From Nyssa sinensis (Eukaryota; Streptophyta; Magnoliopsida; Cornales; Nyssaceae), in contig CM018033.1 of assembly GCA_008638375.1 (NCBI GenBank), forward strand, positions 14,053,763-14,117,762: a DNA stretch of 64,000 bases, in the 5' to 3' direction. Under the pieces are notes generated by a model, which saw nothing but the letters and a program-made list of their open reading frames with translations, did not search any database and had not been told where the DNA came from. Shown in pieces: positions 44,615 through 56,500 of this stretch. Within the stretch, counting starts at the first letter, position 1, and every line of letters begins with the position of its first letter. Position numbers and translations under genes: made by a program.

Positions 44615-47600
44615 GTTGTGACCCGTAACCCACCTTATGCAGATTAAGGGTAACGACTGACACTACCACTCGGACAGGCTGTACTAAATCAGATGAACTG
44701 TAAAAGAGTGGAAAAAAATATTAAATCACATATCACTGAATTACTTAAAGTGGAAGTTACACCAATACAATTCACCTGATCAAAAGCTCATCTCCAATGA
44801 CCAATAATTAAAATATCTCCAAGTACAATTTAATTACGGTGATCCAACATACTAGGCTAACCTCATCACTAATAATGCAACGTTATAATACACAATTTTA
44901 AACTTAACCTTACAGAGTACATGGTCAACTTTGACTTGGAGTTCGTATCATCAATGTTAATCATTTGTGCTTCACTAGCTCCACTAGTCATCTCATTGCA
45001 TTTCATCTCTCATAGGGCCACCTAAAAAATGGTCATAAGTAAGGAATGAGTTAACTTAGCTTAGTAAGCAAATTCTTAGTTTTGCTATGGGTCAAGGTTA
45101 ATCCACAATAATATAGAAAAAATGATATCATATAGCCAGTCACCAAGATAAAGCAATAATGACCCGAGGGTCTAAAAGGCTTATCTCACAAAATGATACA
45201 AGAAAGTGATGACGAGATCATCCAAAATGGCATCTAGCTTAACATGATAAGTCACTGCCACAAACAATACATTAGCCAATCAAAAGTGTTTCATGCTTGC
45301 AATTTTATGATCATTCATAGGGTATAGAATATGATCATCCAACAAATGCAAAAAAAATGTCATTACCGAGTTCTAACACAATAGATGCGTAAACAAAACG
45401 GGGCTCGGCATACCCCCACAAACGCATATTTAGGTCTGCCTCTCTCTCTCGGGCTTACTGTATAACGCTAGAGCTCTTTCACCTCAAGTCCCCGAAGGGC
45501 ACAAATGACCCCAAAGGGTCCACAACGCAATCTGTGAATAGATGGACCATTGTGACTGAGCACAACTCCAGGCACTTACAAAGTATCATGATCATCAAAA
45601 TTTCACATGGGATGTACAATCGTATGAAACAACCAAATCTCAATCAACGAGACTTAAAGTGTGTGGAACAAACAAGATCTTCATTAATAAGATATATTAC
45701 AATATCATGGCATGGTATGAAGGCACAGTTATTCTCAAGTATGGGTAATCAAGTTCCCAAAATCACATAGGCAAGCAAATTGAATCCGAAGTACATGCAT
45801 AACAAATAATCACAAATCGATTGGCATCAAATCAGAGAAATCAAGTTCATTAGGTGGGAAATATAGTACAAATCTTGGCAGCATTTGAAAATAAACGTGA
45901 CTTGGCTATGAATAACCCATATTAAAGCATAGGAATTACTTACTTCGATTTTTTAACATTGCATTCTCATGCGGTACCACTATTGTTATCCCAAGGCATC
46001 TTTTCATTTCCATCGTTTAAGTGATCCTATAATCATGGGTCCAAAAATATTGCACAATGAAGTAGTACCCATTATCTCAAACATTATTATGCAATGCTTT
46101 AAGTTCCTTGAACTTAGTCTATTCAATTAAGGGTTTTTAATTTCCCATTTCAGGGTTCCCTGTAGCCTTATAGCATCTTTGGTCCTTCAAGGGCGATTCG
46201 ATAATTTACATTTTTTAATGTCCCATTTTTTCCCATTCACAGTTTACGTATTCTGACTCCGTTTTGAGTATATTGGTCCTTGCAACATTTTCATAGACTT
46301 ATTTATCTCATTATTACTCTCTTGGTAACTTCGTTGTGTCCTAAAAACGTATTTGTCATTTTTTTTAATTTGTTACCGAGTCTTATTTTCCTTAAAAAAA
46401 CGTCATCATTAAGTCCAAAATATTGATTGTAATAAATTTAGACTTTTTTTTCGGTCTTAATTAGCTTATTTGCCACTCATATTAAGCCTATGGCATTTTC
46501 ATAATTTACACTTTCACGCTTTACGTTTTTCAGTACTCCATTTGGTAATACGGACTCTACCGTTGAGTCTAGGGTGCCTAAAACAATCAGACTATGTCCC
46601 CCTTGACATTTATCTAGCTTTTGGAATACTAAGGGTAAAATTGTTATTTTGATGTTTCATGTGTTTATTGTTCCAGGACTTCGTTTCACAAAACGGATCC
46701 CCCCATTGGGTCCGAAATGTCCCAAAATGTTAAGGTACATAATTTTATATTCATCGGGGTCCATTTGATCACATACCTGATCATCAGGGCGTATTTGAAA
46801 TTATCCTAATTTGTCCGTTCGTATTTTTTGGGATTTATTTAGGTTTCACGGACCTCACCATTTAGTCTAGAATGTCTGACATAATTAAAATAGACTATCT
46901 TTTATGTTTAATTGGCCCTGGGTATCATTAGGGGCAATGTAATCATTTATAATTTACATGTCTATATTTTTTGAGATTTAATTTCACAAATTGGACTCTA
47001 CCATTGAGTCCGGAATGCCCGAAATAATAAAAGTATACTATTTATTTATTTTATTTGAGCTTCGTTCGACTTATTTGGTGTCCAATGGTAAAATGGTCAT
47101 TTTACCCAATTAATAAACTAATTAAATAAATTAGTTTATTAGTTTATTATTTTTCAGGGGCTTATTTAAATTAATTCTTTAAAATCTGGGCCTCAGTATC
47201 ATTATTCATAACTGTTGGGATCTAAATGAAATTTCTTAAAGTTCCGGTTTATTTATTTTTCATTTAAACACTGAACTAGTGGGTTTACTGTTTAAAACCC
47301 TAGACCGGTCTAAAGAGACTGTGAACCAACCGATTCAGGCTACACATATGAACCGGAATAGCATATCCTTGATATGTGCCCTATCCACGTTTTGGGTTAT
47401 TCTGTTTTAAATTCTTAATTTATTATTCCTGTACCCAAACAGGGTCAATTCATTTAAATCAGGTTCAAAACGACCTAGTTTTAAATAACCATCCTTGCGT
47501 TCGGTCGGGTCCTTACTCGACCCGGCCGAAAACCCGGTCCATGACTCGACCCATGAACAGTCATCGTCCCCAAAAGTCCGACGAGGGTTTCGGCATCACC

Positions 47601-48569
47601 TCCATCGCCAGCGACTTGTGGCCGATGACTTTTCCGGTCGTTTTCAACGTGGTTTAAACCATTTTTTGTGAGGGTTCCATATCTATCTTTAGATTTTTAT
47701 TTGAGCCTTATCTTGGCCGTTGAATGGCCAATTACAGCAGCTGCTCCGACCAGGGCCGCTTTTTCGAAGAGTTTTTTTTTTTCTCTATTTCGGGTTGTTT
47801 CAGACCACCGTTTTCCTTCCTTTTTGTTACTATAAGTTTTTGAAACCTCAAGGATCATTTTCCCATTCATAATAATATGTAATTCAACCAAAATCTCAAC
47901 TATAAAAATTGTTTAACCGAACTTGCAACTATGATTTTCTTCATGTTCTCTTGACCATTTTGGTTCATTCCACTTGCAGAATGACCTAAATTTTGTTTCC
48001 TCATAAGCCTTCAAATCAATTTCAAGCTTTAGTTAAGTGAGATCAAAACTCAAAATCTTCAATTTCGAATTTTAAGTCTCCTAGGGTTTCTAAGCTTCAA
48101 ACCTCACAATTTTGCTCCTATTTTCTCAGCCCTACAAAATATTCTACATGCATGCAACAGTTAGACCATAGACAAGCTTGCACATGAATAAATTTTGAGA
48201 GAGAAATTTTTTTACCTCTTTCTCTCTCTTCAGCTTTCTCCCCTCTCAGTTGCTTTTCTCTCCTTCAAGTTAGGACATCCATGCATGTAACCTTGCATGC
48301 AACGGGCAGCTTCACCTTCCATCTTCTTTTTCTTTTTCATTCTTCCACTTTCTTTCTCTAACTCACTCTCACTCTCTCACTAGCCATACACAAAACACAC
48401 AACACATGCACACACACAAGGGTTTGCACTATGTATACATATATACACATATTTTTAAAATATAGATGAGGTGTGCGTGAATGGCCATTGGCCAATTTGG
48501 GAGGTGGAGGAAAATTATTTACTATATATATATATATATTACATGTAATATATATCACAAAATGGTAGG

Positions 48570-48632
48570 TAGCCCAAGTGGTAATTTTTTGGGACTTCAA
48601 TGCTTGCTTATTTAGGTCAAGGGTTCAAAAAC
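48570..48632 (+). promoter_or_regulatory. Pol III A/B-box-like module in solo LTR C
   Basis: TAGCCCAAGTGG (48570) and GGTTCAAAAAC (48622) at tRNA-like spacing; the same architecture as in LTRs A and B. Confidence 0.4.
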
Positions 48633-49109
48633 CCATTGGCCTCAATTTTGGCTTATTTTTCTTATTTTTATGCTTATGCCTCGTTTGGTACACGCAGTTT
48701 ATCATTTTGATTTTTTCCCTTTTATTTTATTTTCTATTCCTCTTTTTACGAAACGGTTTCTTCTTGTCGTTTCCTACTTGGGTTGGCTTCTAGGTTCAAA
48801 GCCTTGCGTCATTTATCATTTCCTCGTGGTCTTCATGGCTTGGTAATTCAAATTTTTGTAGTGTTAAAATCAAGTTAAGATGACTAAATTAATGCATTAA
48901 ATTTTAAAAAGACATCATTATATAAATTAATCTGTAAACTAGGTTCGGGGTATTACATCGTTCCCCTCTTGACATATTTAATTATTTTATTAGTCTATCG
49001 TAACTATTGAGAAATTTTGATTAATTTTCTTAATTATTCTTTATGTTGTTTTTAATTAATAATTAACAAACTAATTATAAATTAATCGGGGTCAGGATGT
49101 TACATAAGT

Positions 49110-50654
49110 TTTGCAATAAATGATATCTAAAGTCAACAATAAGGATATTGAAATTAAAGCTTGTAAAGAGATAATAATAAATTCTGTAAAGAATTTCTAT
49201 TTGTAACCCTTTAAAAAATATGTCTGTTAGGTTCAAAATAGAATCATTCCCCCCCCCCCTTCCTTTTTATTTGTTCAAAATTTGAATTTTCAATTGCTAG
49301 ATCGACAAAAGCTGTCGATTGGTTTCACAAATCAGTTGGCTGGATGAAGATCTAGTTGATTGATCAGCTCAATTGATTTGTTTAGAGGGTTTGAGGTTCA
49401 TGTGATTAAGAACAATTAGTCAACTAGTTCTTAGATTCGGTCGACTGGTTATGTGGTACACTATTTTTGCCTTCAAAAGTCAGTCAACTGATTTAATTAA
49501 TTGGTCGATTGGTTTGGACAGTAGGTTTAGGTTATATACAAAATAGTAACTTAAACAACTGATTATTAGAATTGATCAACTAATTTTGATAGTGTAAAAA
49601 TAAGGCATAAGAACTGGTCGACTAGTTTTACAGTTTAAGCCTTCTTGCCTATTTTCATATATTTCTTTTTCAAAACAGTTTGATCTTTCAAAACTTAAAG
49701 TATATTAATGTATTGTTTTGAAAAATCATTTTAAGATTAGTTCTACTTGAACATTTAAATATTAAGAGGTTACGCTTAATAATCAATCTAAATCTGATTC
49801 ACTCAAAACTCAAAATAAAAAAATAAAAAGTTTTCTCTTGACTTGTATTGATTCTTAGGAATTGAGTGTATCTATTTACTTGGATCATTGTAAGACCATT
49901 CTACTTGACTGAATTTTTTCATTGAAACTTGTATTTTGAGTGGAGTCTTTTTGCATAATGAATTTTGTCATTTCTAAGTCAACAATGTTCTTCAACTTGA
50001 ATGACTTATTTGCATTGTCACTAAATAAAATATTAATCCACATAGATAATATTTTGTTATAATCAAAATTATTGAGACGTCCTTTATTAAAAACTTTTAG
50101 AATTAACACATATAATTTAAATATTAAAAAAAAAAAAGATAGCGATGTAGTAATGAGATGGCACTCTCCTTTTTTTTTTTTTTTCTTTAACTCAAAAATC
50201 AATATGGCACTCTAAATTTACTTCTTTCTCCTTATGCTCCTTTTCCCCTTCATATCTCTGGAATTAGGAATAAAATAAAAAATACTAATTTAATTTATCA
50301 TACGGAACTAATGTCCTTCTCTGATAAATATAAATTCTAATTCTAATTTATAAAAAGTCTATACAATTAAATAAATAAAAAATAATAGAAGAACAATGGC
50401 CCCAAATAAAGATTAAGGAATGAAGGTAGAACTCTTTCCCTTTGACAATTAAAATTCATAAATAAAAAAAAATTATAACCATAAAAAAGATTAAAAATTA
50501 ATAAGACAAAACAATAGATTCTCTTTGGTCTATGAATATACTGTTATCAGAGAATAGTATAAGACAAAACTAAATCCACACCAAAACAAAATAATACATA
50601 AATATGTATACATAAAATAAACTTGCGCCCAGCTGAAAGAATATATATATAAAG

Positions 50655-50695
<41 letters not shown>

Positions 50696-51438
50696 CGCCG
50701 AAAAATAATTAAAACTGCAAATAAAAACACCACATAATTTAATATAAAGTAATATAATTCAAACAAATTAGGTTAAAAAATAAATCATAGATCTTCAAAA
50801 CTCAAACATAATTCATAACATTTATAATTAAACTCAATTATATCGGTTAGAACTAGCATTGACCCTAGTTATGTACGAGTACTATAAAAATAAATTTATA
50901 ATTAAAATGAAAGATACCTAAATTGAATCAATTTCTAATTTAAAAATATTATTTTGTAATTAGGAAACTCTAATTTTCATAATTTGTCATGTACTTATGA
51001 GGTTGGCTCAACTATCTTCTTTCATTATTGGATGTTATAGAATGAATTTGAGTTGGTTTTTTTTTTTAATATAATTTTTTTAGAATTATTATTTTATATT
51101 AAATTATATGAATTTAATTCCTTAATTCAGAGTAAGTAGGCATTATAAGTAAATTTTGTAATCATATGTTAATTTTTTCATATAAGCATTTATAAATAAA
51201 ATAAAAATATTTATATATATGTATATGTGTGTGCACGTGCATATATAAACATTGACTCATATAAATATCATACATGAACTTATTAATTAAGTATATAGAT
51301 ATATAAATACGTGTAGATGCACATAAATAGATATATAAGTACTAATTTTTTCTTTTTAAGCAAAGAATTTTTTTTAAAAAAAAAGTATTATAAAATTATA
51401 CGTATGTATATTGTATGACATATATAAATCAAAATGAA
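49110..51438. other. AT-rich region without genes
   Basis: 49300-49640 has several GTCGACTGGTT/GTCAACTAGTT-like short motifs. 50190-50350 matches 38925-39065. A long (AT)n tract lies at about 50656-50692. No coding region or RNA gene seen. Confidence 0.6.
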
Positions 51439-53649
51439 CACTACAAGAAAGAAGGCTATTAATGACGCACATAAAATTGTTAGTAATAGTATTTTTATTG
51501 TAAAGATCTGAAAAATCAAGATCAATTTTTCATTTTTGTCGGTAGGATACTATTCATGCACTATTTGTCGGTAGGGCGTTATACATGTATTATTTAGGCA
51601 TAAGTCATGTTTAGAAGTATAATTTGAGTATGCCATAGAAGAGAAATATGATTAGAATGTTAAAATATACCTCCTGTGAAAATTGAGCCTAATCGGATAT
51701 AGTTTGAAAAATAGACTCGAAAAGGGCATCCCAAGTGGTTCGAGTGGGCCCGGCCGAAATCGCCAACAGACGAAAATAAATTTTTTAGAAAATTTTTATT
51801 TAAAATAATTTTAAGAACTTTGGCTAAAGCAGAATGTCAAATTGAGGCGTTTCGGGACGCGTTGTAGTGTAACGGGGTCTCGAACTTATTAAGGGCAAAA
51901 GAGTCTTTTCACCCCTTAGCTCCCTTAGTATAAATACAACCCTTTAGGATTAAAAATCAGATAATTTGGTCTGAGAAGGAGCAGTAGGTTGTACATGGAG
52001 AGAAAAGTAAAGAAAACCTAGGATTTTTCAACTTTCAAGCCTCCAAAACTCATCTCTAGGCTAGGATTCTCACAAGGCTTCTTTCTAAGAAATTGTTCCC
52101 CACAGTAAGGGCTACATTCTTACCAATTGGTTCGGCTTCACAGCGAGTGCAACTCCCTAGGGTTGAGAAAAATCCTTTTAGGTATGATATTTTGCTAAGT
52201 AAGGAATATAGTTAAGTTTCTTTGCATTTTTATAAGTTGCTTGAATGATTTATATGTTTACTTGTTGTTAGAAAGTCACTTAGGATCTAGTTGCTTTGAA
52301 AACCTAGAGTTGGTAATTTGTATACTTGTGTGTTCTTTGACAATGTGTCAAAATGATGAACATGTAACTTGAATATATGTTTAATTCATTGCATTGTGGC
52401 TTATGTTTATATAGATGAAGTCTTGTGTTTTGAAAGATATGGTTTGTTTAATGTATTGATGCTTTGTGTAATTATGTATTCTTTGAGAATTGGTAAGGTA
52501 GTGAATATGTAATATGAGTATATGTTTAATTGATTGTATTATAACATATGTTTATGTGGAAGAAGTTTTGTGGTTTGAAAGTTATAGTTACTTTATTGAT
52601 GATGCATAATCTAAGACGTATCTCATGTATTTGATAAAATGCCTCATTGAGATTGCATAGAAAATCAAGGCATCTTGGCATGTATGAATCTTTGGAAACA
52701 TAGTGTGGGTTGAGCACATTGGTGCTATGAATTATGAGGGTGCAGATCCTGTGGTGAAAAACCTAAAATTGGCTATGGTAATCGCGATCTAACGAGGACG
52801 GACCGTGAAGCGAGACGTACGATTGGTACTCGCGTTCCATCGGGGAAGGACTGTGAAACGAGACATGGGTGTGGCATAGAGTTGCATGTGTGTGTCATGC
52901 ATATTGACATTACATTACATTGATGAAATGAAAGGCGTATAACTTATAAATGTACACTTGCACATGCCACGTCTTAATTTTGTTATTTACATTAGCATCA
53001 TGTCATACCAAAGGTTGTGCTGACCCTTTATGGGATAATATATTACAGATGAGACTCCCGGTACTTGAGACTCGATGAAATCATCAGAGCATGGAGGGAG
53101 AAAGTAGATTTTAAAGTATATTTGGCCTAAGGGCTTCATTTTGTATGTATGAGGACATAAGCCCTAAAACATGTGTATTTACTTGTAGAAATCTTGTATA
53201 TTATAAAAACAATGGGCAAGACCCTAAAATTGTAATGAGCATGAGGTTGTGATGTTTCAAATTTCAAGTATATGTGTATGTACAGAGGATTGTATATTTT
53301 AATTGATGTATAAGTGTTTAGTTGAATTAAAAAGATGTATTATGGTTGCTAGTTTGAAAAATGAGGGATTGTGTTGTGAAATATTAGGTAGAAAAGGCTT
53401 AGAAGACAAGGGAGACTATGCTAAGATTTTGTGAAATTAAAAGGTTAGTTAGGTGTGTGAAACACCCTAAATATAGGTGGAAAAAGTGTCAAAAAGGGGG
53501 GGGGTTAAAAACCTTGAGGAAATAGGCTAAAAATGAAAAAAAGTAGCTTGAAACACTTTGGAAAAAAATTAAGAAAACAAAGAAAATTTGTTGTAGAAAT
53601 AGAGAAATTCAGCCGTAGTGCTACAGTAAGTCTGCAAGAAAACAGCCTA

Positions 53650-53780
53650 GACCTGCCCCAGCCCCGCTCGCCCCCGCACCCATGCGGACGCGCCGCGTGC
53701 CAGCGTGAGCGCCCTGCTTGCTCACGCCCTGCGCGGGCGACCACCGCCCTGCGCTCAGCCCAGCCATGTGTGCCACGCTT
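53650..53780. other. GC-rich block in solo LTR D
   Basis: About 130 bases very rich in C and G (CCCCAGCCCCGCTCGCCCCC...) in an otherwise AT-rich LTR. A plus frame through it is open but gives low-complexity sequence. Confidence 0.75.
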
Positions 53781-53816
53781 GACACCTCTCTAACACCAGC
53801 CTTTGGTCACCCTTTC

Positions 53817-53940
53817 GAGCCATGTTTGGCCACCTTATTGGGCCATGTTTGGCCAATTCTTAGGCCATGTTTGGCCACACTTATGGGCTATGTTTGGTTA
53901 TCTTTGGGATACACTTTAGTCATATTTTAAGGCCATGTTT
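53817..53940. repeat. Minisatellite of about 28-30 bp in solo LTR D
   Basis: GGCCATGTTTGGCCA recurs at about 53818, 53845, 53871, then degenerates (GGGCTATGTTTGG, AGGCCATGTTTAA). Confidence 0.85.
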
Positions 53941-54699
53941 AATCACTTACTTGGACCACTTTAGGTAGGATTTTTAACCTATTCTTGGCCTATGTCTTAG
54001 GGCATTTGGGGCCCATTTGGGCCATTGTTCTAATGCATAATTAGAGACATTTTGGGGATATCTTGCAGATCATTCTTGAACATGACTTAGACTAATTTTG
54101 AATATTGGTTGGGGGAAATAGTTGATTCATATTAGAAAACCATTTTGGGTAAGTCTAGTAGCAAGTTTTTATTTTTAATTCTGAAAAATATGGGGAAATG
54201 AATGAATAATCAACTAAATTCATTTAATTACCTATTATTTATTTTTTTTAATTCATTTCACTCATTTCTCGGGTTTATAAAAATTCGGAGCGTGACATTT
54301 AACGATGTCCATAGTTTGCGTCGTTAATTATAGTAAAAACCTCAATTCTCGCACAAAATTAATTGCGCATTCTTCTTGATAACACACAAAAATTATTAGT
54401 GACACTCCAGTGCCTTAGGAAAAAGGGGAAAAATTCATTAATATAAGTAAAAATGATGTCATTTTATTAATGTAAATAGACTTTTTATCGACCCACATGT
54501 ATGTGTCGCTAATAGTCTGCGTATTTTTTTTCTTTCCAAATTGGCCATTTATGTAATCAAAAAATATCCCAAAATCAAAAACCTCTCTTTCATTTCAATC
54601 GAGCTTTTTTCTCGGTGATGATGCAGGCACCAACCTTCGACACCAACGTCAACCCCTATCGACAACAACTCAACATTTTAAATGAGAGTAATCAAAACA

Positions 54700-55060
54700 T
54701 ATAATGAGTCTACAAATAAATTGGAACTCACGTATCTGTGCATCAAAAATAACTAACAACCTATGAAAAATGGCATAGTCTCTACTCCCTCTTAAGCAAT
54801 TCTGTACTCCCAACATCTTTCTTTCTTATCATTTCAAAGTAATCCCACAAATGCAAATACTAATTCCGGTGGTTCCCCTCAATGACTTCCAGGACCCTTT
54901 TTTGGCCCCATAAACTTGGCTTTGATTCATATTAACTTGGCTTTGATTCATATTAACTATCCAATCTTTACTCACAAATTTTTTGATTGCACTATTTTTC
55001 CAAGTTGGATCATTAGCTAACTTGTCCAAATACTTCCTAGATAGTCACAAGAACATTTCT
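54700..55060 (-). pseudogene. MULE (Mutator-like) transposase N-terminal fragment
   Basis: Minus-strand pieces in shifting frames: YTCRSYRNVLVTI, then SRKYLDKLANDPTWKNSAIK, SQVYGAKK, RVLEVIEGNH, LHLWDYFEMIRKK and VGSTELLK. Order and motifs match the region before the catalytic domain of plant MULE transposases. A 7-residue tandem duplication (NMNQSQV twice) and stops show decay. The catalytic domain is not seen downstream. Confidence 0.7.
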
Positions 55061-55064
55061 ATAA

Positions 55065-55220
55065 CTCCGACAAGTGTAAATCTAGCTTGTAAGCGTTGTC
55101 ATTGATGCGCTCTAGGAATTGGAAAGGACCATCTCCTCTTGGAAGCAATTTGGAATGTCTTTGTGCCAGAAATCTCTCTTTTCTCATATGCAGCCAACCC
55201 AATCTCTCTTTGCGACAAGA
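55065..55220 (-). pseudogene. Ty3/gypsy integrase C-terminal fragment
   Basis: Minus strand reads LHMRKERFLAQRHSKLLPRG, then DGPFQFLERINDNAYKLDL, the conserved segment just after the integrase core of chromovirus-type gypsy elements. It ends abruptly where the MULE-like reading begins (TCRSYRN). Only about 45 codons remain. Confidence 0.8.
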
Positions 55221-55299
55221 TTCTAATTACAATATGAAACGATTTACTTCAAAACTGATTGCATTTACATCCTTAAATAACAAAATTTCAATTGATTAA

Positions 55300-56500
55300 G
55301 TCACGATAGTAATATATCATAAGAACAATAGAATTCTTCTTTAGTTACCAAAGATTTCATTCCCACCAAATCTCTTTTATACTGCTAACTCATCATGTTT
55401 AAATTGGTCATTTCGAATTTTCGATTAACACTGTTACATTGTATAACACGAGAGAGGGGGGGGGGGGGTTATAGTGTCGTGTTTTAAATAATAGGGGGTT
55501 AAGTGTAAAAAGGTGATAGTTGAGGGAGTTTTTGTGTAATTATTCATTTTTTATATTCTTAAATCTATATTTTTGTGTACCTAAACATTTATGCATTTTG
55601 AATATTTTGAATTATTAAAAAAAGACTCTAAATTTTTTACCCAACAAGCGACAATAAGAATAAATTAATATGTAAACAAATATTAATTTTCTTATTCTCA
55701 ATACAAAAAAATGGTTCATATGTTATAACACCACTCTATGTAAAACCCACTACGTGGAAACCTCATTTTTTGGGTAAGCATTATATATAGACAGGTGCAA
55801 TTAGGGTGAAGTATTAAGAGGCCGTTTAGATCGGTGTCTAGGGCTTGGGAATCGTATCTGGGCTTGGGGTGTCTTGAGCCCATGATGTTCGGATGGGCGT
55901 TGGCAGATCAAAAACGCGCGGGAAGGCCCGACTTTTGGAATCCATTAGACGTTGGCCAGAGCAGCGCCAGACGGCCCAACGTATTTTTCCGTTAGAATTT
56001 TCCCCAAAGTTCAACTTAATTACATAAAAATTAACGCATGAATTACACACATGCGCCTGTCGTTGAGCCATTTATGAAAAATTGGGCATGTATTTTACAA
56101 TCCTACCCATGCTTTTTTGGCAAAATTCTGACTGTGTCCCGTTCGTTATTTATGCTGATGGCCACCTCCTTTTTTTAGTGACTTCTATGTCCTACTCGGA
56201 CAAAAATCAGGTCAATCTTCTTCTTCCTTTTCTTCTCCAGTCCGAAAACATAGCACTTATATTTTAATTTCTCCTTCCATTGTTTGGATCTCCATCACGA
56301 CAACTCACAAAATATATCTTCTAATCGGTCATTTATCCATGGCGATCAACTTCTCTACAAAAGGTAATATTTTTAGAAAATATTATTATTATTTGTGGAT
56401 GTTTTATATTTTATTTATTTAAATGATTCACATGATTTTAATTATTAGATTTAAAATATATTAAAAGACCTAGGTAGTTAAATTATTACTTTTAAAACTT
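55300..56500. other. Intergenic DNA, no gene recognised
   Basis: A poly-G run occurs at about 55456. 55818 onward (AGGCCGTTTAGATCGGTGTC...) has the GGCCGTTTRG-like start seen in several plant DNA transposons, but no matching terminus was found. Confidence 0.45.

Larger units (their letters stand above)
39529..49104 (+). mobile_element. Solo LTR C, Del/Tekay-like (about 4.49 kb), split by a copia element
   Basis: LTR starts TGTTGT (39529-39534), is interrupted by the copia insertion (39535-44614 plus the duplicated GTTGT), continues GACCCGTAACCCACCTTATG at 44620 and ends GGTCAGGATGTTACA at 49104. TSD TAAGT at 39524-39528 and 49105-49109. Carries at least four GGAC...CACC(G/A)TTGAGTCC-like modules (46550-47020), an ACCCGACC block (47510), an A/B-box-like module (48570-48632) and two possible LTR ends (48957 and 49104). 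No coding content. Confidence 0.85.
51499..54297 (+). mobile_element. Solo LTR D (2799 bp), inside the CACTA end
   Basis: Starts TGTAAAGATCTGAAAAATCA, ends TTCGGAGCGTGACA; flanks are TTTAT (51494-51498) and TTTAA (54298-54302), four of five bases matching. CACTA subterminal motifs resume at its right edge, supporting the boundary. Different family from LTRs A-C. Contains a GC-rich block (53650-53760) and a minisatellite (53817-53935). Confidence 0.7.
51439..54540 (+). mobile_element. CACTA (En/Spm) transposon end, interrupted
   Basis: CACTACAAGAAA at 51439-51450 is the canonical CACTA terminus. Subterminal motifs in both orientations follow: TTAATGACGCAC (51459), then after the inserted LTR GCGTCGTTAATTAT (54326), TTAGTGACACTCC (54394) and TGTGTCGCTAATAG (54503). 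The opposite terminus (…TTCTTGTAGTG) was not found, so the element is truncated or ends in decayed sequence. Confidence 0.65.

Noticed and set aside
48942..48957. End of solo LTR C at 48957
   Set aside because: It matches the end of LTR B, but the following TCGTT has no partner at the LTR start, whereas TAAGT flanks the end at 49104.
55838..56071. Minus-strand frame of 77 codons
   Set aside because: No recognisable domain, no start context, and it lies in a GC-shifted segment that may be a transposon end.
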